NCBI RefSeq assembly: GCF_022049065.2 | Contig: NZ_CP095743.1 | Coordinates: 3,673,001-3,737,000, forward strand | Source of the DNA: Niallia sp. Man26 | GTDB lineage: Bacteria > Bacillota > Bacilli > Bacillales > Cytobacillaceae | DNA length: 64,000 bases | Reading direction: 5' to 3' | Shown here: piece by piece, positions 8,536 to 16,689 of the stretch | How positions within the stretch are numbered: the first letter of the stretch is position 1 | Layout of the letters: the number at the start of each line of letters is the position of its first letter | Position numbers and translations under genes: made by a program | The notes under the pieces: generated by a model | Seen by the model: only the letters and a program-made list of their open reading frames with translations | What the model was told of the DNA's origin: nothing | Database searches by the model: none

Positions 8536-8803
8536 AGCCTTCTCCCTTATACTGATTCTTTTAGTTTTAATTAAACCGAACTTTCCTGATTATTTCAATT
8601 ATTAAACGAATCGAAAAAGCCTTTTTTAGGAATTCGCATACACTTATAATTTCAGTGGCATCTTAAAAGATAGACTTATTAATGCTAACTTAATGAAAAA
8701 AAAAACAATTAGTAGTATCATTAGCTTAAAATGAACTACAATAATTCCATCTATCTATTTGGATTAGAAACATCTTCGATGATTACATAGGGGGGCTTAT
8801 ACA

Positions 8804-9625
8804 ATGAAAAAAGTATTAACTTTGGCTGGATCTGACTCAAGTGGAGGCGCAGGCATTCAAGCCGATTTAAAAACATTCCAGGAACTTGGTGTCTACGGAA
8901 TGACTGCACTGACAACAATTGTTACAATGGATCCAAAAAACCACTGGCATCATAATGTTTTTCCGCAAGATATTGACACCGTTAAATCTCAATTAGAAAC
9001 AATTATCTCTGTCGGAATTGACGCTATGAAAACAGGAATGCTTGGTTCTGTTGAAATTATTGAAGAAGCTGCAAGGGTAATTGATGAAAATAAAATCAAG
9101 CATGTTGTTATCGATCCTGTTATGGTCTGCAAAGGGGAAGATGAAGTGCTTCATCCAGAAACAGCGGAGGCTCTTAGAGAATTGCTTGTTCCAAGAGCTA
9201 CTGTTGTAACACCTAATCTGTTCGAAGCTTGGCAGCTGGCTAAAACCGATAAACCGATTAAAACAGTTGATGACATGAAGGAAGCTGCTGTAAAAATCCA
9301 CGCATTAGGACCAAAATATGTGCTGATTAAAGGCGGCAGCAAATTGAATCATGACAAAGCAATAGATGTTCTTTATGACGGAAAAGACTTCACTGTACTA
9401 GAAAGTGATCTTGTGGACACAACTTATACTCATGGAGCAGGATGCACAAACTCTGCTGCTATCACAGCAGAACTTGCAAAGGGCAAATCAGTTGAAGAAG
9501 CTGTACAGGTAGCTAAGGATTTCATCACTGCTGCAATCAGCAATGGCTTCAAGCTGAATGAATATGTCGGCCCAACAATGCATGGTGCATACCGCAACCA
9601 AAGAAACGGCGCAGCTGTAAAGTAA
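8804..9625 (+). CDS. pdxK: Pyridoxal/hydroxymethylpyrimidine kinase (PdxK/ThiD family)
   Basis: A ribokinase-fold kinase of 273 residues. N-terminal LAGSDSSGGAGIQADLKTF and the C-terminal anion-hole segment THGAGCTNSAA are the substrate and ATP sites of the PdxK/ThiD family. The AGC in the anion hole and overall similarity point to the Bacillus PdxK (YwdB), which phosphorylates pyridoxal and pyridoxine and also hydroxymethylpyrimidine. No thi genes and no TPP riboswitch are seen nearby, which favours the vitamin B6 role. The start follows a GGGGGGCTTATACA ribosome site. Confidence 0.86.
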   Translation: MKKVLTLAGSDSSGGAGIQADLKTFQELGVYGMTALTTIVTMDPKNHWHHNVFPQDIDTVKSQLETIISVGIDAMKTGMLGSVEIIEEAARVIDENKIKHVVIDPVMVCKGEDEVLHPETAEALRELLVPRATVVTPNLFEAWQLAKTDKPIKTVDDMKEAAVKIHALGPKYVLIKGGSKLNHDKAIDVLYDGKDFTVLESDLVDTTYTHGAGCTNSAAITAELAKGKSVEEAVQVAKDFITAAISNGFKLNEYVGPTMHGAYRNQRNGAAVK

Positions 9626-9643
9626 AGCCGAAGGAGGGATAGC

Positions 9644-9991
9644 ATGGATTTCATTCAAGCTGACAAGGTACAAGAGCAAATTAATGAGAAGGCTAAAAAG
9701 GAAGTTTATATTCATTTAGAAACAACCAACGGCGCCTACGCAAACCATAATGACGAATCCTTCTTTAATTCCGGCGCCTATATTCGCAACGCAAAGCTTG
9801 CTTATGAATATGGTAAAATCACAGGCAATGGACCATACCGAATTGGTCTTAAGACAGAAATTGGCTGGGTTTATGCAGAGGGAATCACTCATTATGAAGT
9901 AGATGATAAAGGACGTCTCCTTTTGGCAGGACTCGATTTTACAGGCAAGCTTGCTGTAGCATTGGAAATTAGTGAAACACCATTTGATTAA
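9644..9991 (+). CDS. yojF: YojF family protein (DUF1806)
   Basis: A 115-residue protein beginning MDFIQADKVQEQINEKA, with a central ETTNGAYANHNDESFFNSGAYIRNA segment and a beta-rich C-terminus; this is the YojF/DUF1806 family. ATG 9644 is preceded by GAAGGAGGGATAGC. It is followed after 30 nt by bshB2, the arrangement of B. subtilis yojF-yojG, so it probably assists or accompanies bacillithiol metabolism, but its biochemical role is not known. Confidence 0.88.
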   Translation: MDFIQADKVQEQINEKAKKEVYIHLETTNGAYANHNDESFFNSGAYIRNAKLAYEYGKITGNGPYRIGLKTEIGWVYAEGITHYEVDDKGRLLLAGLDFTGKLAVALEISETPFD

Positions 9992-10021
9992 TTTAGTTGA
10001 ATTAGGCAGGAGGAAATAACA

Positions 10022-10690
10022 TTGGAAAAAGAAAGACATGTTTTAGTCATCTTTCCCCATCCAGATGATGAAGCTTTTAGTGTTTCTGGAACAATAGCAA
10101 AGTATATTCATGACGGCACGCCTGTCACTTATGCATGCTTAACTCTGGGACAAATGGGCAGGAATCTTGGAAGTCCTCCATTTGCAACAAGAGAAACACT
10201 TCCGGATGTCAGGAGAGAAGAACTTCAAGAAGCAGCAAGAGTACTTGGCCTTGAAGATTTAAGAATGTTAGGCTACAGAGACAAAACGATAGAATTTTTG
10301 GATGACTCTGTTCTTGTCAATGAATTCACAGCATTGATTGAAGAGCTTAATCCATCGTTAATCATCTCGTTCTACCCTGGATATTCGGTTCATCCGGACC
10401 ATGATGCCACTGCAGAAGGAGTTGTAAGAACATTAGAGAAAATAGAGCCATCAAAAAGGCCTAAGCTCCAATGTCTTGCTTTTTCCCGCAACTGCATAGA
10501 AGACTTAGGTGAACCAGATGTTCACGTTGACGTTCAAAATTTTGCAGAGAAGAAAATAGCAACGATCGCAGCACATCGTTCCCAAACACAGATGTATGCC
10601 CTGTCCTTGCAAGAGGGATTGAATAACCAAGATCCTGCTGTGCTGGAAAGACTGTACACAGAAAAATTATGGACATATAAATTCAAATAA
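10022..10690 (+). CDS. bshB2: Bacillithiol biosynthesis deacetylase BshB2
   Basis: BshB2 is a PIG-L family zinc deacetylase that turns GlcNAc-malate into GlcN-malate in bacillithiol synthesis and can also act as a bacillithiol-conjugate amidase. The zinc motif HPDDE is at residues 13-17 and the second metal/catalytic motif HPDHDAT near residues 125-131. The start is TTG 10022, placed 6 nt after AGGAGGAA. The 222-residue length is normal. It is probably co-transcribed with yojF. Confidence 0.92.
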   Translation: MEKERHVLVIFPHPDDEAFSVSGTIAKYIHDGTPVTYACLTLGQMGRNLGSPPFATRETLPDVRREELQEAARVLGLEDLRMLGYRDKTIEFLDDSVLVNEFTALIEELNPSLIISFYPGYSVHPDHDATAEGVVRTLEKIEPSKRPKLQCLAFSRNCIEDLGEPDVHVDVQNFAEKKIATIAAHRSQTQMYALSLQEGLNNQDPAVLERLYTEKLWTYKFK

Positions 10691-10718
10691 AAAAAGGATG
10701 CGACCGCATCCTTTTTTT
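10691..10718. terminator. Bidirectional terminator after bshB2
   Basis: AAAAAGGATGCG (10691-10702) pairs with CGCATCCTTTTT (10705-10716) around a 2-nt gap, with T-runs on both strands. It serves the convergent bshB2 and SRPBCC genes. Confidence 0.92.
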
Positions 10719-11184
10719 AATATTCTCTATTAAGCTCCAAGCTTGTTTCTTCTCGTTCAAGTAATTCCTTTGCCCGTTGGACATGATCGCCGTCTTCTGT
10801 CTTGATAATATTAACCAGCACTCTTTTCGTCAGCCTCATCATCAAGCCCTTCACATGGACCTTTCCTTCAAATTCTACTTGTGTGCCTTCTTGGATTTCT
10901 GCGAATCTGTAATCATAATCTACCAGCAATCCATTTGAATTGCTTCTCCGTTTAAATCCAACATTTTTTTCATAAGAAAGATACTCTATTTCAGCTGTTG
11001 CGTTTTTTCCACGCACTTTTCTTAGTTCTTTAAATTTAGTTCCAACCCCGATAGGGCCATCTGTCAGCTTCTCCGTTTCCTCAACATTACTCATGTACTC
11101 CGGTGCGTAGCTCATATTGGCAAAGTAGGCAAAAACAACATCTACTGGTTCTGTTATGATGACACTTGCACGAAAGTCTGCCAT
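10717..11184 (-). CDS. SRPBCC family protein
   Basis: A 155-residue START/Bet v1-like (polyketide cyclase-type) protein. The N-terminal FRASVIITEPVDVVFAYFAN and the following GPIGVGTKFKE and VDYDYRFAEIQEGTQVEFEGK strands are typical of this hydrophobic-pocket fold. No ligand or reaction can be named from the sequence. The start ATG 11184 follows a GAGGTGGAAAT site. It is divergent from the ABC exporter. Confidence 0.75.
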   Translation of the reverse strand: MADFRASVIITEPVDVVFAYFANMSYAPEYMSNVEETEKLTDGPIGVGTKFKELRKVRGKNATAEIEYLSYEKNVGFKRRSNSNGLLVDYDYRFAEIQEGTQVEFEGKVHVKGLMMRLTKRVLVNIIKTEDGDHVQRAKELLEREETSLELNREY

Positions 11185-11324
11185 ATTTCCACCTCATATT
11201 ATATTCTATCTATTAATCTAGCTATTATTTGAAATACTTTTTATAAGTATAACCGATTTTCATAAAAGACTCTATTTTATTGCCAAGCTTATTTAAAAAA
11301 GCAGCAATAGTCACAAATTATAAA

Positions 11325-11391
11325 AATGAGTGATTACTCACTTTACATTATCTTTTATAGATTTTATTATTAAAGTGAGTAATCACTCATT
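11325..11391 (+). promoter_or_regulatory. Promoter bracketed by two inverted operator copies (TetR-type)
   Basis: A 21-bp sequence at 11325-11345 recurs as its exact reverse complement at 11371-11391. Each copy has a core palindrome TGAGTgattACTCA. Between them is a good SigA promoter: TTTACA (11342-11347), 17 nt, TATTAT (11365-11370). One operator overlaps the -35 and the other begins right after the -10, so a bound repressor would block the promoter. The TetR gene at 13234 is the likely binder; that link is inferred. Confidence 0.8.
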
Positions 11392-11411
11392 AAATGACAG
11401 GAGGAGTCATT

Positions 11412-12146
11412 ATGGCAGAAAAACCAGTTGTAGCTATTCATAAACTCTCCAAAGCTTTTGGCAAGCGTCCTGTATTAGAAAATATTAATCTAGAGGTGCA
11501 GCAAGGAGAAATATTAGGTCTGCTTGGACCTTCAGGTGCTGGGAAAACAACACTTGTAAAAGCAATGATTGGCCTTGAAACACCAAGCAGTGGAAGTGTA
11601 ACAGCACTTGAGACAGCCATGCCTAACCTCAAAATCATGGAGAAAATTGGCTATATGACGCAAGCTGATGCCCTATATCATGATTTAACAGCACTTGAGA
11701 ATCTCCAGTTTTTTGCGAGGCTTTATGGGTTGAAAAAGGCTCAAAGAAAGGAGCGGATTGAAGAGGCTGCTCATCTTGTTAACTTAACAGAACATCTCCA
11801 TAAAACAGTTTCTCAGTATTCAGGCGGTATGAAACGGAGATTGTCTATTTGCATCGCTCTGTTAAATAAACCACAACTTCTTATTTTAGACGAACCAACC
11901 GTTGGCATAGATCCTGTTCTCCGTAAAAGCATTTGGGAAACATTCCGCAGTCTTAAAGACTCAGGCACTTCTATCATTGTGACAACACATGTGATGGATG
12001 AAGCCGAAAAATGTGACAGACTGGGTATGATTCGCAACGGCAGAATCATCGCATTAGGATCTCCAGATGAACTGATGGCCCGCTGTAATGCCCGAACAAT
12101 GGAGGAAGCTTTCTTATATTTTGGAGGGGTTAACGATGAGAATTAG
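11412..12146 (+). CDS. ABC exporter ATP-binding protein
   Basis: A 244-residue ABC ATPase with Walker A GPSGAGKTT, signature YSGGMKRRLS, Walker B LLILDEPT and a H-loop TTHVMDEAE. It belongs to the DrrA/CcmA type that pairs with ABC-2 permeases for export of drugs or lipids. ATG 11412 follows AGGAGGAGTCATT; the frame is open to 11394. It overlaps the permease by 11 nt and is followed by a TetR gene, a layout like B. subtilis yfiLMN-yfiR. Substrate unknown. Confidence 0.9.
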   Translation: MAEKPVVAIHKLSKAFGKRPVLENINLEVQQGEILGLLGPSGAGKTTLVKAMIGLETPSSGSVTALETAMPNLKIMEKIGYMTQADALYHDLTALENLQFFARLYGLKKAQRKERIEEAAHLVNLTEHLHKTVSQYSGGMKRRLSICIALLNKPQLLILDEPTVGIDPVLRKSIWETFRSLKDSGTSIIVTTHVMDEAEKCDRLGMIRNGRIIALGSPDELMARCNARTMEEAFLYFGGVNDEN

Positions 12147-13146
12147 AGCATTAGTCATCCGTATCTTACAGCAATTTTATCGGGATAAAAGAACAGTCGC
12201 TATGATGATAGTTGCACCAATTTTTATTTTAACAATGGTTCATCTTGTTTTTAACGGTAATGGCTATGAACCTACAATTGGGCTCATTAATCCTCCGAGC
12301 AACATAGAAAATGCCTTTACCAATGATTCCACAACCCTTTATAATACAGAAAAATCTGCGCTCACTGATCTGGCTGCAGGCAAGATAGACGGTTATCTTC
12401 TTATTGGCAAGGACCTTAGCATTATGGTGGAAGGCAGTGATCCAAGTATAAGTAAATCTGTACTTGAAGCGGTTCAGTCAGCCCTTCCTGCTGGGACAGA
12501 TGTTCCTAATATGAGGATAGATACTTTGTATGGTGAAGAAGAAATGAGCCAATTTGACTCCTTTGGTCCCATTCTACTTGGTTTTTTTGCCTTCTTTTTT
12601 GTCTTTCTTGTCGCAGGCGTTTCCTTTTTGAGAGAAAGGACATCCGGTACATTAGAAAGACTTTTCTCTAGCCCAATTAGAAGATGGGAACTAGTTCTCT
12701 CTTACGTAATTGGCTTTGGATTATTCACCATGCTTCAATCTGCGATTATTGTTTTATTTGCAGTATATATTCTAGGGATGATAAATGAAGGCTCTGTAAT
12801 TCTTGTTTTGCTGATTACATTTATCCTGTCCTTAACAGCACTGACACTTGGCATTTTATTGTCTACCTTTGCTAAAAATGAGCTGCAAATGATTCAGTTT
12901 ATTCCAATTATTGTGGTACCACAAGTGTTTTTTTCAGGATTGTTTCCTTTAGAGACTATCTCTCGATCCATCAGCTGGATTTCTGTTGTTACGCCATTGT
13001 ACTATGCTGGCAATGCCATGAAGGATGTTATGATTAGAGGAAAGGATTTAACAGAAATCGGTGGCCCGATTCTCGTTTTGCTCGCCTTTTCCACCCTTTT
13101 TGTACTAATCAATATAGCAGCATTAAAGCGGCATCGAAGTATATAA
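12136..13146 (+). CDS. ABC-2 type permease
   Basis: A 336-residue permease. It has one transmembrane helix near residues 20-40, an extracellular domain of about 130 residues, then five helices from about residue 145 to the C-terminus. The LRERTSGTLERLFSSPIRRWE segment between helices is the ABC-2 signature. ATG 12136 follows GGAGGGGTTAACG and overlaps the ATPase end, so the two form one transporter. The export substrate is unknown; the TetR gene suggests a toxic compound. Confidence 0.88.
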   Translation: MRIRALVIRILQQFYRDKRTVAMMIVAPIFILTMVHLVFNGNGYEPTIGLINPPSNIENAFTNDSTTLYNTEKSALTDLAAGKIDGYLLIGKDLSIMVEGSDPSISKSVLEAVQSALPAGTDVPNMRIDTLYGEEEMSQFDSFGPILLGFFAFFFVFLVAGVSFLRERTSGTLERLFSSPIRRWELVLSYVIGFGLFTMLQSAIIVLFAVYILGMINEGSVILVLLITFILSLTALTLGILLSTFAKNELQMIQFIPIIVVPQVFFSGLFPLETISRSISWISVVTPLYYAGNAMKDVMIRGKDLTEIGGPILVLLAFSTLFVLINIAALKRHRSI

Positions 13147-13233
13147 CATACTAGGCAAAGTTATTTCTAAATAGGTTTTCTGCATTTTTCATTGTACAAT
13201 AGGAGAAAGATCCTGCAATTAAAGGAGCGTCTC

Positions 13234-13878
13234 ATGAGTAATCAAGAATCCATATTAGACTTCATTCTTAAAGATGAAGATAATGTGACAGAAAAGCAAA
13301 AACAAATAATCGCAGCAGCAATTGAAGCCTTTTCCGAAAAAGGGTTTGCAGCAACTTCCACGAGCGAAATTGCCAAAAAAGCTGGCGTCGCCGAAGGAAC
13401 AATCTTCCGTCATTACAAAACAAAAAAAGACTTACTGCTAAAGCTTCTTTCTCCTATGCTTTCAAAGCTGATTGCACCAGTTGTGCTAAAGGATTTTAAT
13501 AAAGTATTGGATGCAGAACATCACAGCTTTGAGGATTTTCTTCGAGCGGTCGTCAAAAACCGGATGGAATTTCTGCAAAAGAATGAAGCACTTTTTAAAA
13601 TTCTCATACAAGAAATTCCCTTCCATCAAGATTTAAGAGAAATTTTCATTGAACAAATTGCCTCAAAGGTGTTCAAGCGGTTGCAGGAAATCATGGATTT
13701 CTATCAGCAGAAGGGCGAAGTAAAAGAAATGCCCAGCCTTTCTGCCGTACGTCTAACAGTCACTTCTATCATTGGATATTTCATTGCCCGGCACCTCATC
13801 ATCCCTGATTTTAATTGGGATGATGCAGCTGAAATCGAAAGAACGCTTGAATTCATATTAGCCGGCCTTGCCCCTTAA
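13234..13878 (+). CDS. TetR/AcrR family regulator
   Basis: A 214-residue regulator with the TetR helix-turn-helix at about residues 25-65 (AAIEAFSEKGFAATSTSEIAKKAGVAEGTIFRHYKTKKDLL, shown in parts) and a variable ligand-binding C-terminus. ATG 13234 follows AAAGGAGCGTCTC; the reading frame is open further upstream but without a site. It sits 87 nt after the exporter and probably represses it through the paired operators at 11325-11391. Confidence 0.9.
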   Translation: MSNQESILDFILKDEDNVTEKQKQIIAAAIEAFSEKGFAATSTSEIAKKAGVAEGTIFRHYKTKKDLLLKLLSPMLSKLIAPVVLKDFNKVLDAEHHSFEDFLRAVVKNRMEFLQKNEALFKILIQEIPFHQDLREIFIEQIASKVFKRLQEIMDFYQQKGEVKEMPSLSAVRLTVTSIIGYFIARHLIIPDFNWDDAAEIERTLEFILAGLAP

Positions 13879-13894
13879 AAGGTACATTCACAAA

Positions 13895-13931
13895 AAAATC
13901 CCCTGTAGCCACTTGGCCAACAGGGGATTTT
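13895..13931. terminator. Bidirectional terminator after the tetR gene
   Basis: AAAATCCCCTGT (13895-13906) pairs with ACAGGGGATTTT (13920-13931); GGCC within the loop can extend it. It lies between convergent genes. Confidence 0.9.
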
Positions 13932-13949
13932 CATATATGTAAGTTTTCA

Positions 13950-14804
13950 TCATGCCTCTAGAGCAAGCTTAATCGCTTTGCCAACACCGCTTTCTTCGTT
14001 TGTTGCTGTCACAAAGTGGCACTGTCTTTTAATTTCATCATCAGCATTTCCCATTGCCACTGCTCGTCCAACCTTCAGCATCATGGACAAATCATTATAG
14101 TTGTCGCCGATTGCCATTGTGTCCTGTAGCGAAATTCCTCTTGACTGTACAAACTCCTCTAAAGCAATGCCCTTTTGAGCTTCCACTGCTGTTATTTCCA
14201 TATTTTCCTTGCCTGATGCACTGACTGCAAGCTTTGAAATTTGCTTTAATTCTTCTCTTACCTTATTTAATGTGACTGGTTCAAAGTGGAATGCCAGCAG
14301 CTTGTAAATAATCTGGTCTTCATCCTCAAACAGTACAGCATAACTGTCCAGCTGATTAACCTCCTGCAAACGCTCCTCTGCAGCCTGCTTAATTTCTTCC
14401 ATGTCTTTTATATGCCCATTTACAGTAAAAATGTCCATAATCAACGATCTGGCCATTGTCTTATCCAAAGTGTATGTTCCTCTATTTGTGTAAACTTCAT
14501 AATAAACTTGATTGCTATGCAGAATTTCCGCAACTTCCTTTGCAAGTTCCTTGCTTAGTGGATTTGTATGGATAATTTCATGTGCGCTTGTGCGGATTTC
14601 CGCTCCATTTGCACAAATCATCGGTGTGATAATACCTGCATCCTTCAGCAAATCGCCTGCTTCTTCATAAGCACGACCTGTTGCAATCACGACCTCCACT
14701 CCGCTCTCCTGTGCGAGTTTAATCGCCTCACGGTTTTCCGTTGTTATTTGCTGAGTTGATGTCAGCAGCGTGCCATCCATGTCTATCGCAATACATTTTA
14801 CCAT
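13950..14804 (-). CDS. Cof-type HAD family phosphatase
   Basis: A 284-residue HAD hydrolase of the Cof/IIB subfamily. Motif I IDMDGTLL near residue 7, the motif II threonine in VVIATGRAYEE, a lysine near residue 200 and motif III GDNYNDLSML give all four catalytic motifs. Such enzymes dephosphorylate sugar phosphates, FMN or PLP; specificity cannot be read from the sequence. ATG 14804 follows AAAGGGTG at 8 nt; the frame is open to a GTG at 14846. Confidence 0.9.
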   Translation of the reverse strand: MVKCIAIDMDGTLLTSTQQITTENREAIKLAQESGVEVVIATGRAYEEAGDLLKDAGIITPMICANGAEIRTSAHEIIHTNPLSKELAKEVAEILHSNQVYYEVYTNRGTYTLDKTMARSLIMDIFTVNGHIKDMEEIKQAAEERLQEVNQLDSYAVLFEDEDQIIYKLLAFHFEPVTLNKVREELKQISKLAVSASGKENMEITAVEAQKGIALEEFVQSRGISLQDTMAIGDNYNDLSMMLKVGRAVAMGNADDEIKRQCHFVTATNEESGVGKAIKLALEA

Positions 14805-14990
14805 TCTTTGAACACCCTTTTTATTTATTTGCGGAAGGAGTAACACTAGTAAAGTTTAGCGCTTCCAACCTTCCTAAAAAAAATTTAATCTTGTAGCCAA
14901 TATCTTTATGATACCATGTATCCACCAATTTTAATAACACCCCGCTTTGCAGTGCTTCCACTCTTCTTCAACAGGGTATTTTTGTCATAT

Positions 14991-15023
14991 TTGTGAACTA
15001 ATATTGTGAACATTTTTCAAACA
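14991..15023 (+). promoter_or_regulatory. Rex-like operator half-sites upstream of cydA
   Basis: TTGTGAA occurs at 14991-14997 and again at 15004-15010; the second is followed by CATTT and TTCAAAC, which approximates the Rex operator TTGTGAA-N6-TTCACAA. Two more TTCACA elements lie at 15246-15259 just before the cydA ribosome site. Rex represses cydABCD under high NAD+/NADH in B. subtilis; its action here is inferred. Confidence 0.55.
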
Positions 15024-15073
15024 CTTTGTGATTTATAACGCAGAATTATCCTTTTTCATTATGATATAGCTAT

Positions 15074-15197
15074 CATTTGGAAAAGGAGACGATAGAGGCA
15101 CAAACAACTGTACAGCAGCTTTTTTAAAGAGTAAAGAGACTAAAAAACACATTCAGGTTGCTGCTCTAACATGCTACTGATTCCAAATGTTTTTTTC
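15074..15197 (+). ncRNA. Candidate structured cydABCD leader / attenuator
   Basis: CATTTGGAA (15074-15082) is perfectly complementary to TTCCAAATG (15181-15189), which is followed by TTTTTTTC. Inside, AGCAGC (15114-15119) can pair with GCTGCT (15160-15165). The outer stem with its T-run looks like a terminator closing a roughly 115-nt leader, 97 nt before the cydA start. A short GATAGAGGCACAAAC stretch recalls the start of lysine riboswitches, but the rest does not match and the domain is too short. The rest of the 14805-15285 gap shows no ORF. Confidence 0.4.
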
Positions 15198-15285
15198 TTT
15201 TTCACTGGTTAGTCAACGATATTTATCGCAATTTTAATTATCATGTTCACAAATTCACATTTTTAAGAACAAGGAGGAAAAACAC

Positions 15286-16689
15286 ATGGATATGGTGTTT
15301 TTATCACGTTTGCAATTTGCTTCCACCACCATCTTTCATTTCTTCTTCGTGCCAATTTCCATCGGCTTAGTATTCATGATTGCTATTATGGAAACGATGT
15401 ACGTTAAAAGCGGAAATGAAGAGTATAAAAGAATGGCAAAATTTTGGGGAAAGTTATTTCTTATTAATTTTGTCATCGGAATCGTTACAGGGATACTTCA
15501 AGAATTCCAGTTTGGTATGAACTGGTCGAACTACTCCCGCTTTGTAGGAGATGTTTTCGGTGCTCCCCTTGCGATTGAGGCATTGCTTGCCTTCTTTTTA
15601 GAATCCACCTTCATCGGGCTCTGGATTTTCGGCTGGGATCGGTTATCCAAGAAGGTTCACCTTGCCTGCATTTGGCTGACATCTTTCGGTACGATTATGT
15701 CTGCCTTCTTTATTCTTGTGGCAAACAGCTTTATGCAGCATCCTGTCGGTTATGAAATCAACAATGGCAGAGCAGAAATGAATGACTTTTTGGCACTTCT
15801 TACAAACGGGCAGGCACTTGTTGAAATTCCCCATACTGTTCTCGGGGCTTTGGCAACAGGAGCTTTCCTTGTTACAGGGATAAGCGCAATTAAACTATTA
15901 AAAAAACAAGATGTTTCTTTCTTCAAAAAATCGTTCCAAATTGGGATTGCAGTTGCGTTAATTTCGACATTTTTGACAATGGTCGCAGGTCACGCACAAG
16001 CTCAATATTTGGTAAAAACACAGCCAATGAAAATGGCAGCGAGTGAAGGTCTTTGGGAACATAGCGATGATCCGGCATCATGGACTGTTTCTGCTTTTAT
16101 TAATGTCGACAAAAAGGAAAACACAGGTGAAATTAAAATACCTTATCTGCTCAGCATTCTTTCCTACAATACTTTGGACGGCAGCGTAAAAGGGATGAAT
16201 GAGCTTCAAGAAGAGTATACGCAAAAATACGGGGAAGGAGATTATATTCCTCCTGTTAAAACAACGTTTTGGAGCTTCCGCATCATGGTTGCTGCTGGAG
16301 TTGCCATGTTTGTGTTAGGCATTTACGGTGTTTACTTGGCCTGGAAAAAGAAACTTGTTTCTAAACCAAATAAGTGGTTCTACCGTTTTATGGTGGCAGG
16401 TATATCCTTGCCATTTATAGCCAATACTTCAGGATGGATTATGACAGAAATAGGAAGGCAGCCATGGACAGTTTTCGGTCTTATGCAAACAGCAGACAGT
16501 ATAAGTCCAAGTGTCAGTGCAGGCCAAGTCTTATTTTCCATCATCACGTTCTGCACCGTCTATGCAATACTGGCTGTAATCATGATTTTCCTTTATGTGA
16601 AGGTAATCAAAAAAGGCCCGTACAAAATGGACGCAAAAGAGCAAAAAATCAACAATGACCCATTTGCAAAGGAGGGTTTCCATGTTTGA
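15286..16689 (+). CDS. cydA: Cytochrome bd ubiquinol/menaquinol oxidase subunit I
   Basis: CydA carries hemes b558, b595 and d and the quinol site of the high-affinity bd oxidase in the plasma membrane. His18 (FHFFFVPISIG) is in the position of the b595 axial ligand; GLWEHSDDP and GRQPWT (about residue 390) are conserved CydA motifs. The 467-residue length matches Gram-positive forms with a short Q-loop. AAGGAGGAAAAACAC precedes ATG 15286. First gene of cydABCD; Rex-like sites lie upstream. Confidence 0.97.
   Translation: MDMVFLSRLQFASTTIFHFFFVPISIGLVFMIAIMETMYVKSGNEEYKRMAKFWGKLFLINFVIGIVTGILQEFQFGMNWSNYSRFVGDVFGAPLAIEALLAFFLESTFIGLWIFGWDRLSKKVHLACIWLTSFGTIMSAFFILVANSFMQHPVGYEINNGRAEMNDFLALLTNGQALVEIPHTVLGALATGAFLVTGISAIKLLKKQDVSFFKKSFQIGIAVALISTFLTMVAGHAQAQYLVKTQPMKMAASEGLWEHSDDPASWTVSAFINVDKKENTGEIKIPYLLSILSYNTLDGSVKGMNELQEEYTQKYGEGDYIPPVKTTFWSFRIMVAAGVAMFVLGIYGVYLAWKKKLVSKPNKWFYRFMVAGISLPFIANTSGWIMTEIGRQPWTVFGLMQTADSISPSVSAGQVLFSIITFCTVYAILAVIMIFLYVKVIKKGPYKMDAKEQKINNDPFAKEGFHV

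Noticed and set aside
8574-8803. Possible TPP riboswitch upstream of the PdxK/ThiD-family gene
   Set aside because: The leader has no CTGAGA or other THI-box core; it is plain AT-rich sequence.
15088-15110. Lysine-riboswitch-like stretch GATAGAGGCACAAAC in the cydA leader
   Set aside because: Only the first bases resemble the lysine element; the enclosed region is about 60 nt too short and lacks the later conserved segments, and a cytochrome bd operon is not a plausible target.
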